From positions 1-36,028 of the forward strand of contig CALMIF010000441.1 of NCBI GenBank assembly GCA_937864045.1: a DNA stretch of 36,028 nucleotides, read 5' to 3'. Position 1 is the first letter of the stretch, and each line of letters begins with the position of its first letter. The position numbers and the translations under genes are program-made. This DNA comes from an uncultured Aquabacterium sp. GTDB taxonomy: Bacteria > Pseudomonadota > Gammaproteobacteria > Burkholderiales > Burkholderiaceae_C. Under the pieces are notes generated by a model, which worked only from the letters and a program-made list of their open reading frames with translations, searched no databases and was not told the DNA's origin. Below, in pieces: positions 1 through 10,832 of this stretch.

Positions 1-470
1 TCCTGCGACTCCATCAGCCGCGCCAGCTTGTCGTACTCGACGATCACCCACTCGGGCGCCAGCTGGGTGGCGAACTTGATGCGCTCGACCGCTTCCTGGT
101 CGGTGGGGTCGGCGCCACCGATGAACAGCCGGTTGCCGCGGCGGCCCAGCACGACCAGCTGGTACTGCAGCGCCAGCTTGGGGTCGACCACGCCCTTGGG
201 CAGGCGCTCGAAGTCGATGGCCGACAGGTCGAGCAGCGGCAGGGCCAGGGCCGAGGACAGCGTGTGCGCCAGGTCGGCCGCCGACACGGCGCCCGAGGCG
301 ATCACTGCACTGATGAAGCTGATCCTGCGTTCCTTGGCCGACTTCGCCAGGTCCTCGGCTGCACGGCTGCCCAGCTTGCCGGCATGGACCAGCACGCGGG
401 CGACGCCGGACAGCGATGATTGCGGGGGGTCGACCAGGGTTTCCAAGGCGGTTCGCGGCAGGGGCGGCAA
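1..470 (-). CDS. pilB: Type IV pilus assembly ATPase PilB, N-terminal part (cut by window edge)
   Basis: The minus strand reads about 156 residues with no stop up to the window edge. The text (SGVARVLVHAGKL, then SFISAVIASGAVSAADLAH, LPLLDLSAIDFERLPKG, GADPTDQEAVERIKFATQL) matches the N-terminal MshEN/T2SSE-N region of PilB. PilB is the cytoplasmic hexameric ATPase that powers type IV pilus extension; the Walker ATPase domain lies outside the window. The first in-frame stop upstream is at 485-483 and no in-frame ATG follows it, so I place the start at TTG 470, with TTG 446 as an alternative. An ATG at 483 is in another frame. A TACAGT box at 508-503 could be its -10 element. The family call is firm; the start is not. 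Confidence 0.85.
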   Translation of the reverse strand, partial: MPPLPRTALETLVDPPQSSLSGVARVLVHAGKLGSRAAEDLAKSAKERRISFISAVIASGAVSAADLAHTLSSALALPLLDLSAIDFERLPKGVVDPKLALQYQLVVLGRRGNRLFIGGADPTDQEAVERIKFATQLAPEWVIVEYDKLARLMESQ

Positions 471-600
471 CTGCTCGCGCCATCATCGATGATCAGCCGA
501 TGACTGTAACGCCTAGAAGCGGCGGCCTTTGCCGGCTGTTCCGTGCGGATGTGTCACCAATTGCCGGCCCTGCCGGCAGGCCTGGGCGCCGTGCGGGCAC

Positions 601-625
601 AAAAAAGCCCCTCGGAAGGGGCTTC
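601..625 (-). terminator. Rho-independent terminator of tRNA-Pro
   Basis: On the minus strand a 7-bp stem (AAGCCCC / GGGGCTT, positions 624-618 and 611-605) with a 6-nt loop is followed by a run of six T's (606-601). It lies 35 bases past the tRNA 3' end, as expected for an intrinsic terminator. Confidence 0.85.
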
Positions 626-659
626 ATGCGGATTGCACTGCAGTGCGTGCAGACCAGAT

Positions 660-736
660 TGGTCGGGGTGAGAGGATTCGAACCTCCGGCCTCTACGTCC
701 CGAACGTAGCGCTCTACCAGGCTAAGCTACACCCCG
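660..736 (-). tRNA. tRNA-Pro (anticodon CGG)
   Basis: This is a 77-nt cloverleaf on the minus strand. The acceptor stem CGGGGTG pairs with CACCCCG, the anticodon stem is CTACG/CGTAG around the loop TTCGGGA (anticodon CGG), the T-arm contains GGTTCGAATCC, and ACCA is encoded at the 3' end. It is read away from ispB and toward pilB, and ends ahead of a strong terminator. Confidence 0.97.
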
Positions 737-800
737 ATGTTGGCGGCCTGCGCAGTGGTTGCCGCGGGCCAGACATCTCGCGATCAGTGGTTCAGGCGAC

Positions 801-1784
801 TCAAGAAGAGCGCTCCACCGATCGAGCACATAATTCTAGCAGAGCCTTTCGCGCTGTTGAATCAGGCAATGCAGAAAGTGCACGAACTGCCGCATCGGCC
901 TCGTCGCGCGCGGCCTGCCGCGTGGCCTGCAGTGCCCCGGTGCGGCGCACGATGGCCAGGATGTCCTGCAGGCGGTCGAGCTCGCCATGCTCGATGGCGT
1001 GGCGGATCAGCTGGCGGTCGTCATCATTGCTGCGCGCCATCGCCACCAGCAACGGCAGCGTGGGCTTGCCCTCGCGCAGGTCGTCACCGACGTTCTTGCC
1101 CAGCGACTGGGTGTCGCCCTCGTAGTCGAGCAGGTCGTCGACGAGCTGGAAGGCGGTGCCCAGCGAACGGCCACAGTCGGCGCAGGCTTCCTCGACCGCA
1201 GCCGGTGCGTCGGCCAGCACCGCGCCCAGGCGGGCGCTGGCCTCGAACAGCTTGGCGGTCTTGTAGCGGATGACGCGCAGGTAGTCGTCGACCGCGAGGT
1301 CGGCGTCGTGCATGTTCATCAGCTGCAGCACTTCGCCCTCGGCGATGACGTTGGTGGCATCGGCCAGCACTTCCAGCACGCGCATGCGGTTGATGCCGAC
1401 CATCATCTGGAAGGCGCGCGAGTAGAGGAAGTCGCCGACCAGCACGCTGGCGGCGTTGCCGAACAGCGCATTGGCGGTCTGCCGGCCGCGGCGCAGCGAT
1501 GACTCGTCGACCACGTCGTCGTGCAGCAGGGTGGCGGTGTGGATGAACTCGACAATGGCGGCGAGCTCGTGCTGCTGTGGACCGTGGAAGCCCAGCGCCT
1601 GCGCGAACAGCAGCACCAGGCGCGGGCGGATGCGCTTGCCGCCGGCGCTGACGATGTAGTGCGAGATCTGGTTGACCAGCGCCACCTCGGACGCCAGCCG
1701 CTGCCGGATGACCTCGTCGACCCGCAGCATGTCGGCGGCCATCGGATCGACGTCGGCCGATGCGGGGGTGAGGAGGTCGGTCAC
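801..1784 (-). CDS. ispB: Octaprenyl (polyprenyl) diphosphate synthase
   Basis: This trans-prenyltransferase condenses isopentenyl diphosphate onto FPP to build the C40-type side chain of ubiquinone. Both aspartate-rich motifs are visible: the first in TLLHDDVVDESSLRRG and the second in LVDDLLDYEGD. The substrate-binding GGKRIRPRLVL stretch lies near the N-terminus. The frame stays open up to 1931, with an ATG at 1832. I prefer GTG 1784 (327 aa, close to the family's 310-330) because a perfect TATAAT at 1817-1812 lies between the two and would put the transcript start near 1806. The gene diverges from rplU, the usual arrangement in betaproteobacteria. Confidence 0.9.
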   Translation of the reverse strand: MTDLLTPASADVDPMAADMLRVDEVIRQRLASEVALVNQISHYIVSAGGKRIRPRLVLLFAQALGFHGPQQHELAAIVEFIHTATLLHDDVVDESSLRRGRQTANALFGNAASVLVGDFLYSRAFQMMVGINRMRVLEVLADATNVIAEGEVLQLMNMHDADLAVDDYLRVIRYKTAKLFEASARLGAVLADAPAAVEEACADCGRSLGTAFQLVDDLLDYEGDTQSLGKNVGDDLREGKPTLPLLVAMARSNDDDRQLIRHAIEHGELDRLQDILAIVRRTGALQATRQAARDEADAAVRALSALPDSTARKALLELCARSVERSS

Positions 1785-1811
1785 GGTGGCTCGGGTCGGA
1801 ATCGGTTGCAA

Positions 1812-1817
1812 ATTATA
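1812..1817 (-). promoter_or_regulatory. Probable -10 element of ispB
   Basis: The minus strand shows a perfect TATAAT about 28 bases upstream of the chosen GTG start. No good -35 hexamer is seen at 16-18 bp spacing. It conflicts with a longer ispB starting at 1832 or 1931. Confidence 0.5.
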
Positions 1818-1925
1818 GGGAGCGACCGCCATCGGACCGCCGGCGACTGGCGGTTCTGCCGTCCTCGGCGGGCGGACTGGGCTTGGGCAAAGCAACCCGC
1901 ATGCGTGCAGACCCGCCCCGTCTGC

Positions 1926-1931
1926 TATCAT
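1926..1931 (+). promoter_or_regulatory. Probable extended -10 of the rplU operon
   Basis: TGCTATCAT (1923-1931) matches an extended -10 (TGN plus TATCAT). The -35 region is not recognisable. It would start a leader of about 90 bases ahead of rplU. Confidence 0.45.
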
Positions 1932-1970
1932 CGCGGGTTCTTCGGCGCTTGCCGGGGAGCCCGTGCGGCC

Positions 1971-2010
1971 GGTTGTTCACGACGACTGCAGGGTGGATCG
2001 ATGAACAACC
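1971..2010 (+). promoter_or_regulatory. Stem-loop in the rplU leader
   Basis: A perfect 9-bp inverted repeat (GGTTGTTCA at 1971-1979, TGAACAACC at 2002-2010) encloses a 22-nt loop. It ends 18 bases before the rplU ATG, close to the AGAGG ribosome-binding site. It may be an autoregulatory ribosomal-protein leader, but this is inferred from position and symmetry only. A four-codon reading frame (ATG 2001 to TGA 2015) lies across its 3' arm. Confidence 0.4.
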
Positions 2011-2028
2011 CGTGAACGAGAGGCTTTT

Positions 2029-2340
2029 ATGTACGCGCTCATCAAAACCGGTGGCAAGCAATTCAAGGTTGCTGCCGGCGAAAAGATCAAGGTAGAACAG
2101 ATAGCAGCGGACGTTGGCCAGGAAATCGTGATCGACCAGGTGCTGGCTGTCGGCAACGGCGCTGACCTGACGATCGGAACTCCCCTGGTGGCCGGGGCCA
2201 CGGTGAAGGCCACCGTGGTTTCGCATGGACGTCACGACAAGGTGCGCATCTTCAAGATGCGCCGCCGCAAGCACTACCAGAAGCATGGCGGCCACCGCCA
2301 GAACTACACCGAGCTGGAAATCGGCGCCATCGGCGTCTGA
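2029..2340 (+). CDS. rplU: 50S ribosomal protein L21
   Basis: The 103-aa product has the full family length. It begins [14 protein letters not shown] and contains the [14 protein letters not shown](N/Y)T block that contacts 23S rRNA. The ATG follows a GAGAGG Shine-Dalgarno. It is the first gene of the conserved rplU-rpmA-obgE-proB run and is separated from rpmA by 31 bases. Confidence 0.98.
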   Translation: MYALIKTGGKQFKVAAGEKIKVEQIAADVGQEIVIDQVLAVGNGADLTIGTPLVAGATVKATVVSHGRHDKVRIFKMRRRKHYQKHGGHRQNYTELEIGAIGV

Positions 2341-2371
2341 GTCCCTCGCCCCCACCAGGAGCTTTTGAACC

Positions 2372-5088
<2,717 letters not shown>

Positions 5089-5100
5089 TCGGCTGCTGCG

Positions 5101-5874
5101 TCAGTCTTCCAGCTCGGACTTCGCCAGCTCGATGTCCAGCCGCTCCATGGCATCGGCAGCAACCGCCGCGGCTGCCTCGGCGTAGAGCTTCTCGGCGTCC
5201 TTCATCTTCTTGTCGCCTTCGAGCATCACCAGGCCGTTGGCGTATTCCATCTTCGCGATCGCCGAGCCGGGGTTGAGCTTCAGCGCCTGCTGGAACATCT
5301 TCAGCCCGGTGGCCGCGTCGGCGCCCTGGGTCCGGCCCAGCAGCTTGCCCACCTTGTCGATCACCTCGGCATGGAAGGCGCCCAGCGCGATGTGGGCGTC
5401 GGCATGCTTGGGCTGCAGCTGGATCGTGGTCTCCAGCGCGGTCTTGACCTTGGTGCCCAGGCCCTGCGCCAGCGCCTTGGCCACGCTGATGCCCTGGCCG
5501 TAGCGGCCCAGGGCATAGGCCAGCCAGTAGTGGGCGTTGGGGTTCTTCGGGTCGTCGGCGATCTGCGCCTCGGCGCGTGCCGCCACCTCCTGGAACATCG
5601 CCAGGCGCGTCTTCTCGCTTTTCTCCAGGTAGGTGGCGTAGATGCTCTGCGCCTTGTTGGCCACCGTGATGCCGGCACCGCCTGCCTTCAGGCCCGCGTC
5701 ATGCGCCTTCTGGAATTCACCCGCATGGAAGTGGCCCCAGGCCGCCAGCACCGCCGCGTCCTTGGGCAGCGGCTCGGCGTCACCGGCATGCAGGCGTGCC
5801 CAGTGCTTCTTCAGGCCGGCGGCGTCCTGCGTGTAGTCGGCGTCGGTGTAGGGGAAGGCGGTCCACTTGGCCAT
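5101..5874 (-). CDS. Tetratricopeptide-repeat protein of unknown function
   Basis: The 257-aa cytoplasmic-looking protein has no signal peptide. TPR-like helical text includes PNAHYWLAYALGRY around residues 113-126, HADAHIALGAFHAEV around 157-171, and a last repeat with ALKLNPGSAIAKMEYANGL. The segment AYALGRYGQGISVAKALAQGL is distinctive and probably marks a conserved family, which I cannot name with confidence. GGAGA sits seven bases before the ATG. It lies 39 bases downstream of the TetR gene on the same strand, so the two are probably cotranscribed, and it converges on proB with only 12 bases between stops. It probably has a scaffold role, but no substrate can be inferred. Confidence 0.85.
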   Translation of the reverse strand: MAKWTAFPYTDADYTQDAAGLKKHWARLHAGDAEPLPKDAAVLAAWGHFHAGEFQKAHDAGLKAGGAGITVANKAQSIYATYLEKSEKTRLAMFQEVAARAEAQIADDPKNPNAHYWLAYALGRYGQGISVAKALAQGLGTKVKTALETTIQLQPKHADAHIALGAFHAEVIDKVGKLLGRTQGADAATGLKMFQQALKLNPGSAIAKMEYANGLVMLEGDKKMKDAEKLYAEAAAAVAADAMERLDIELAKSELED

Positions 5875-5913
5875 GGTGTGTCTCCGTTGTCGATGTTGTC
5901 AGGCGGGTCTGGA

Positions 5914-6630
5914 TCACTCGCCGCGGTAGGCGCCGGCGATCTGGAACAGGTGCTCGCGCGAGGCCGGCTCCAGGTAGGGCATCAGCAGGCTCAGCACGTG
6001 GTAGGCGCCGCGCGACAGGGCGGCGGCGGCGCTCTCGGGCTCCAGCGCGCGGCGCGGGTCGCGCACGTACTCGTAGCTCAGCCAGTAGGTCAGCACCACC
6101 ACCATGGCGCTGGCCACCGGCTCGCTCTCGCGGCGGTCGATGCGCAGGCTGTTGCCGCGCGCCAGGCCGTCCAGCACCTGGCCGACCGCACGCGAGGTGT
6201 TTTTCAGCACGAACTGAAAATGCGTCTCCAGCCGGCGGTTCTTGCTGAGCAGGTCGTTCAGGTCGCGGTAGAGGAAGCGGTACTGCCAGATCAGCTCGAA
6301 CAGCATGTGGAAGAAGAGCCACGCGTCCTCGACGTTGCGCACGTTGTCCGCGGCATGCAGCAGGTCGTTCAGCGCACGCTCGTAGCGGTCGAACAGCGCG
6401 TTGATCAGCTCGTCCTTGGCCGGGTAGTGGTAATACAGGTTGCCCGGGCTGATGCCCAGCTCGGCCGAGATCAGCGTGGTGCTGACATTTGGTTCGCCGA
6501 AGCGGTTGAACAGGTCCAGCGTCACCTCCAGGATGCGTTCGGCGGTGCGCCGCGGCTTCTTGGTGGTCGATTTCGCTGTCGACTTGGCGCCGGGCTTGTC
6601 GTCGGGGGCGGGTGCTGCGGTGTCGGGCAT
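5914..6630 (-). CDS. TetR/AcrR family transcriptional regulator
   Basis: The 238-aa protein has a Lys/Ala-rich N-terminal tail of about 27 residues. A TetR DNA-binding domain follows (RILEVTLDLFNRFG, then VSTTLISAELGISPGNLYYHYPAKDELI), with the typical GNLYYHY recognition helix. The C-terminal ligand domain is hydrophobic and aromatic (WLFFHMLFELIWQYRFLYRDL), suggesting a lipophilic effector. It diverges from an ABC exporter pair across 143 bases, the classic position for a repressor of that exporter, and leads the TPR gene downstream. No operator palindrome is clear by eye. Confidence 0.88.
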   Translation of the reverse strand: MPDTAAPAPDDKPGAKSTAKSTTKKPRRTAERILEVTLDLFNRFGEPNVSTTLISAELGISPGNLYYHYPAKDELINALFDRYERALNDLLHAADNVRNVEDAWLFFHMLFELIWQYRFLYRDLNDLLSKNRRLETHFQFVLKNTSRAVGQVLDGLARGNSLRIDRRESEPVASAMVVVLTYWLSYEYVRDPRRALEPESAAAALSRGAYHVLSLLMPYLEPASREHLFQIAGAYRGE

Positions 6631-6758
6631 GGGGGCATCTGCGGTCGCCGCTCAATCTAGCACCTTGCAGGCGCATGGCAGGCGGTGGCTCTCCCTAGGG
6701 CAGCCTCGCGGGACGGAAGGCTGTCCCGGGCGCGCCTGCCGCCGGCGCGCCCCGTTCC

Positions 6759-6764
6759 TACAAT
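6759..6764 (+). promoter_or_regulatory. Possible -10 of the ABC transporter operon
   Basis: TACAAT lies nine bases before the ATG at 6774, with no recognisable -35. If used, the leader would be only a few bases long or absent. Confidence 0.35.
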
Positions 6765-6773
6765 CGCGCTCCT

Positions 6774-7718
6774 ATGCCCGCCGTCCGCTTTGACCAGGTC
6801 GAGAAGACCTATGCCGGTGCCCGAGGCACCTTCCGCGCGCTGGCCGGGGTGTCGTTCGACATCGCCCAGGGCGAGTTCTTCGGCCTGCTGGGGCCCAACG
6901 GCGCCGGCAAGACCACGCTGATCTCGATCCTGGCCGGCCTGACCCGGGCCACCGCCGGGCGGGTGACGGTGATGGGCCACGACGTGCAGGCCGATGCCGC
7001 CGCCGCGCGCAAGAGCCTGGGCATCGTGCCGCAGGAACTCGTGTTCGACCCGTTCTTCAGCGTGCGCGAGGCGCTGCGCATCCAGAGCGGCTACTTCGGC
7101 GTCAAGAACAACGACGCCTGGATCGACGAACTGCTGGCCGAGCTGGGCCTGTCCGACAAGGCCGACGCCAACATGCGCCAGCTCTCGGGCGGCATGAAGC
7201 GGCGCGTGTTGGTGGCCCAGGCCCTGGTGCACCGGCCGCCGGTGATCGTGCTGGACGAGCCCACCGCCGGCGTCGACGTCGAGTTGCGTCAGACGCTGTG
7301 GGCCTTCATCGCCCGCCTGAACCGCGAAGGCCACACCGTGCTGCTGACCACGCACTACCTCGAAGAAGCCGAGGCCCTGTGCCACCGCATCGGCATGCTG
7401 CGCAAAGGCGAGCTGGTAGCGTTGGACCGCACAGCCAGCCTGCTGTCGGCCAGCGCCAGCACCATGCTGCGCTTCAAGACCGACCAGGCGCTGCCGCCGA
7501 CGTTGGTTGCGCAGGCGCGCATCACCGGGCGCATCGTGCAGCTGAAGGCGCATGACGCGGCCGAGGTCGAGCAGCTGCTGGCCACGCTGCGGGCGGCCGG
7601 CGTGAAGATCGAGGACCTGGAGATCGGCCGCGCCGACCTGGAGGACGTGTTCGTGGAGATCATGACCGGCGGCCGGCCCTCGGCCACACCGGCCCAGCCG
7701 CAGCGGGTGGCCGCATGA
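6774..7718 (+). CDS. ABC transporter ATP-binding protein (ABC-2 exporter type)
   Basis: The 314-aa nucleotide-binding subunit has Walker A GPNGAGKTT (residues 40-48), Q-loop Q87, signature LSGGM (137-141), Walker B VIVLDE (157-162) and H-loop H194. The roughly 100-residue C-terminal extension is typical of NodI/DrrA/YadG-like subunits. Its stop overlaps the permease start (GCATGA), so the two are coupled into one exporter. In Burkholderiales this pair sits just upstream of a bolA-like gene and murA, as here. The substrate is unknown; the family exports lipids, drugs or polysaccharides. The neighbouring divergent TetR gene may regulate it. Confidence 0.93.
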   Translation: MPAVRFDQVEKTYAGARGTFRALAGVSFDIAQGEFFGLLGPNGAGKTTLISILAGLTRATAGRVTVMGHDVQADAAAARKSLGIVPQELVFDPFFSVREALRIQSGYFGVKNNDAWIDELLAELGLSDKADANMRQLSGGMKRRVLVAQALVHRPPVIVLDEPTAGVDVELRQTLWAFIARLNREGHTVLLTTHYLEEAEALCHRIGMLRKGELVALDRTASLLSASASTMLRFKTDQALPPTLVAQARITGRIVQLKAHDAAEVEQLLATLRAAGVKIEDLEIGRADLEDVFVEIMTGGRPSATPAQPQRVAA

Positions 7719-8488
7719 CCGGCGCCATCAGCCTCGAAGGCGCGCCCACCCTGTTCCGCAAGGAGGTGCTGCGCTTCTGGAAGGTGGCCTTCCAGACCGT
7801 CGCCGCGCCGGTGCTCACCGCGGTGATGTACCTGCTGATCTTCGGCCATGTGCTGGAGGACAAGGTGCAGGTCTTCCAGGGCGTGGGCTACACCAGCTTC
7901 CTGATCCCGGGCCTGGTGATGATGAGCGTGCTGCAAAACAGCTTCGCCAACAGCTCGTCCAGCCTGATCCAGAGCAAGGTCACCGGCAACCTGGTGTTCC
8001 TGCTGGTCTCGCCGCTGTCGCACTGGGCCTGGTTCGTTGCTTATGTCGGTGCCAGCGTGGTGCGGGGCTTGGTGGTGGGCGCGGGCGTGTTCCTGGTCAC
8101 GGTGTGGTTCGCGCCGCCGGCCTTTGCGCAGCCGCTGTGGATCATCGTCTTCGCCGCGCTGGGCGCGGGCATGCTGGGCGCGCTGGGTCTGATTGCCGGG
8201 CTGTGGGCCGACAAGTTCGACCAGATGGCCGCCTTCCAGAACTTCATCATCATGCCGATGACGTTTCTGTCGGGCGTGTTCTATTCGGTGCACAGCCTGC
8301 CGCCGTTCTGGCTGCAGGCCAGCCACCTGAACCCGTTCTTCTACATGATCGACGGCTTCCGGCGCGGCTTCTTCGGCACCAGCGACGTGTCGCCCTGGCT
8401 CAGCCTGGGCATCGTCGGCACGGCCTTCGTCGTCGTCTCCGCCATCGCACTGCACCTGCTGAAGACCGGCTACAAGATCCGGCCGTGA
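7715..8488 (+). CDS. ABC-2 type transporter permease
   Basis: The 257-aa inner-membrane protein has about six hydrophobic segments, for example PVLTAVMYLLIFGHVL, FLIPGLVMMSVLQNS, GAGVFLVTVWF, ALGAGMLGALGLIAGLWA and a C-terminal LGIVGTAFVVVSAIALHLL. It also has the ABC-2 motif LNPFFYMIDGFRRGFFG near the end. The family includes NodJ and YadH. It overlaps the ATPase gene by four bases and presumably forms the membrane channel of the same exporter. Confidence 0.92.
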   Translation: MTGAISLEGAPTLFRKEVLRFWKVAFQTVAAPVLTAVMYLLIFGHVLEDKVQVFQGVGYTSFLIPGLVMMSVLQNSFANSSSSLIQSKVTGNLVFLLVSPLSHWAWFVAYVGASVVRGLVVGAGVFLVTVWFAPPAFAQPLWIIVFAALGAGMLGALGLIAGLWADKFDQMAAFQNFIIMPMTFLSGVFYSVHSLPPFWLQASHLNPFFYMIDGFRRGFFGTSDVSPWLSLGIVGTAFVVVSAIALHLLKTGYKIRP

Positions 8489-8497
8489 TGGGCGGGC

Positions 8498-8503
8498 GAT
8501 AAT
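8498..8503 (+). promoter_or_regulatory. -10 box immediately upstream of the BolA-like gene
   Basis: GATAAT is followed by exactly six bases and then the ATG at 8510, so a standard transcription start falls on or next to the start codon. No -35 match and no Shine-Dalgarno are seen. It is a candidate leaderless promoter. Confidence 0.5.
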
Positions 8504-8509
8504 CCGGCC

Positions 8510-8782
8510 ATGTCTGAACCCACCGCCGACGAGGTGCGCGGCTACATCGCCGCCGGCCTGCCCTGCGCCCACCTGGACGTCGAAGGCGACGGCCGCCATT
8601 TCTTTGCCACCATCGTCTCGGCCGAGTTCGAGGGCCTGGTGCGCGTGCGCCGCCACCAGCGGGTCTACGCGGCCCTGGGCGATAGAATGCGCGAGCAGAT
8701 CCACGCGCTCTCGATGAAGACGCTCACCCCGGCGGAATGGGCGGCCGCACAGGCCCCAGCCGCTCCGCACCACCCCCACTGA
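8510..8782 (+). CDS. BolA/IbaG family iron-sulfur-linked protein
   Basis: The 90-aa protein matches the IbaG (YrbA) branch of BolA: a short N-terminus, then HFFATIVSAEFEGLVRVRRHQRVYAALG, then IHALSMKTLTPAEW. BolA-type proteins partner monothiol glutaredoxins and bind [2Fe-2S] clusters; Cys19 and the conserved RHQ histidine could be ligands (inference). A bolA-like gene just before murA is the common arrangement in proteobacteria. It has no leader: the ATG follows the GATAAT box by six bases. Confidence 0.92.
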   Translation: MSEPTADEVRGYIAAGLPCAHLDVEGDGRHFFATIVSAEFEGLVRVRRHQRVYAALGDRMREQIHALSMKTLTPAEWAAAQAPAAPHHPH

Positions 8783-8876
8783 CACACCCGCGGCGGCACG
8801 CAGCGGGCGGCCGTTCTGGCGCCCCTGAAGCGCCCGGCCCCCTGATCCGCGAGCGGCCGCCTGCACAGGCCCTCTC

Positions 8877-10154
8877 ATGGACAAACTCCTCATCCGCGGC
8901 GGACGCCGACTCAACGGCACGGTGACCATCGCCGGCGCCAAGAACGCCGCCCTGCCCGAACTCTGCGCGGCCTTGCTGGTGGATGGCACGACCACGCTGC
9001 ACAACGTGCCCGAGCTGCAGGACGTGGCGACCATGCTCAAGCTGCTGCGCAGCATGGGCGTGGTGGTCGAGCGCCAGGCCGACCAGCCCGAGGTGGTGAC
9101 GCTGGACGCCAGCCACATCACCGCACCCGAGGCGCCCTACGACCTGGTGAAGACCATGCGCGCGTCCATTCTGGCGCTGGGCCCGCTGGTGGCGCGCTTC
9201 GGCCAGGCGCGGGTGTCGCTGCCGGGCGGCTGCGCGATCGGCTCGCGCCCGGTGGACCAGCACATCAAGGGGCTGCAGGCGATGGGCGCGCAGATCGCCG
9301 TGGACCACGGCTACATCGTGGCCCGCGCCAGCAGGTTGCGCGGCGCGCGCATCGCCACCGACATGGTCACCGTCACCGGCACTGAGAACCTGCTGATGGC
9401 CGCCACCCTGGCCGAGGGTGAGACGGTGCTGGAGAACGCCGCGCAGGAGCCCGAGATCCCCGACCTGGCCGAACTGCTCATCAGCATGGGCGCCAGGATC
9501 GAGGGCCACGGCACCAGCCGCATACGCATCCAGGGCGTCGAGCGCCTGCATGCGCCGGCCGCGCCGCACCGCATCATTCCCGACCGCATCGAGGCCGGCA
9601 CCTTCCTGTGCGCGGTGGCGGCCACCGGTGGCGACGTGACGCTGCAAGGCGCCGTGGCCGATCACCTGGATGCCGTGATCGACAAGCTGCGCGAAGCCGG
9701 CGCCAACATCACCGACGGCGTGCTCAACGGTGTGCCCTGGATCCGCGTGCGCGGTGACGGCCGGCCCAAGGCGGTGGGCTTTCGCACCAGCGAGTACCCG
9801 GCGTTTCCGACCGACATGCAGGCGCAGTTCATGACGGTCAACTGCATCGCCACCGGCACCGCGCGCATCAGCGAGACGATCTTCGAGAACCGCTTCATGC
9901 ACGTCAACGAGCTGGTGCGGCTGGGTGCGCACATCGAGGTCGACGGCCACACGGCGGTGGTCACCGGCGTGCCGCTGCTGCAGGGCGCCACGGTGATGGC
10001 CACTGACCTGCGCGCCTCGGCCAGCCTGGTGATCGCCGGCCTGGTGGCGCAGGGCGAGACCCAGGTCGACCGCATCTACCACCTGGACCGCGGCTACGAC
10101 CGCATGGAAGCCAAGCTGCGCGCCATCGGCGGCGACATCGAAAGGGTGCAGTGA
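8877..10154 (+). CDS. murA: UDP-N-acetylglucosamine 1-carboxyvinyltransferase
   Basis: MurA transfers enolpyruvate from PEP to UDP-GlcNAc, the first committed step of peptidoglycan synthesis. The 425-aa protein begins [14 protein letters not shown] and has the substrate-binding K22-N23 pair in AGAKNAALP. The catalytic cysteine is C119 in [14 protein letters not shown], the fosfomycin target in this family. The second domain carries [14 protein letters not shown] and the characteristic ENRFMHV. Its stop shares one base with the hisG ATG, so it leads the his genes. The 94 bases between bolA and murA show no clear signal. Confidence 0.97.
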   Translation: MDKLLIRGGRRLNGTVTIAGAKNAALPELCAALLVDGTTTLHNVPELQDVATMLKLLRSMGVVVERQADQPEVVTLDASHITAPEAPYDLVKTMRASILALGPLVARFGQARVSLPGGCAIGSRPVDQHIKGLQAMGAQIAVDHGYIVARASRLRGARIATDMVTVTGTENLLMAATLAEGETVLENAAQEPEIPDLAELLISMGARIEGHGTSRIRIQGVERLHAPAAPHRIIPDRIEAGTFLCAVAATGGDVTLQGAVADHLDAVIDKLREAGANITDGVLNGVPWIRVRGDGRPKAVGFRTSEYPAFPTDMQAQFMTVNCIATGTARISETIFENRFMHVNELVRLGAHIEVDGHTAVVTGVPLLQGATVMATDLRASASLVIAGLVAQGETQVDRIYHLDRGYDRMEAKLRAIGGDIERVQ

Positions 10155-10810
10155 TGCCCCACATGATCACGCTCGCCCTGAGCAAGGGCCGCATCTTCGA
10201 CGACTGCCTGCCGCTGCTGGCGGCCGCCGGCCTGGAGGTCAGCGAAGACCCCGAGAAGAGCCGCAAGCTGATCATCGGCACCAGCATGCCCGGCGTGCGT
10301 GTGGTGCTGGTGCGCCCCAGCGACGTGCCGACCTACGTCGAGCACGGCGGCGCCGACCTGGGCGTGGTGGGCCTGGACACGCTGCTGGAGCACAGCGACG
10401 ACCTGGCCAGCTGCGGCCTGTACGTGCCGGTGGACCTGAAGATCGCCCGCTGCCGCATCAGCGTGGCCACGCGGGCCGACTTCGACTACGCCGCCGCGGT
10501 GCGCCAGGGCTCGCGCATCCGCGTGGCCAGCAAGTACACGCAGATCGCCCGCCAGCACTTTGCCGACAAGGGCGTGCACGTCGACCTGATCAAGCTCTAC
10601 GGCTCGATGGAGCTGGCGCCGCTGACCGGCCTGGCCGACGCGATCGTGGATCTCGTGTCCACCGGCAGCACGCTCAAGGCCAACCACCTGGTCGAGGTCG
10701 AGCGCATCCTCGACGTCAGTGCCCGGCTGGTGGTCAACCAGGCGGCGCTGAAGCTCAAGCGCGAGCCGCTGCGTCGGCTGATCGATGCCTTTGCCCGCGC
10801 TGCGGGCTGA
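10154..10810 (+). CDS. hisG: ATP phosphoribosyltransferase, short form
   Basis: HisG joins ATP and PRPP in the first step of histidine synthesis. The product is 218 aa ([30 protein letters not shown]; catalytic-site [16 protein letters not shown]). This is the short form lacking the C-terminal regulatory domain, which needs HisZ as partner; hisZ is not in this window. The start is ATG 10154, overlapping the murA stop by one base (TGATG); GTG 10151 is also in frame. It is the first his gene. Confidence 0.96.
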   Translation: MPHMITLALSKGRIFDDCLPLLAAAGLEVSEDPEKSRKLIIGTSMPGVRVVLVRPSDVPTYVEHGGADLGVVGLDTLLEHSDDLASCGLYVPVDLKIARCRISVATRADFDYAAAVRQGSRIRVASKYTQIARQHFADKGVHVDLIKLYGSMELAPLTGLADAIVDLVSTGSTLKANHLVEVERILDVSARLVVNQAALKLKREPLRRLIDAFARAAG

Positions 10811-10832
10811 CTTCTTCGCCCAATCCAACGCC

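Noticed and set aside
5371..6660. 429-codon plus-strand frame opposite the TPR and TetR genes
   Set aside because: It spans two well-supported minus-strand genes and their gap, with shadow-like composition.
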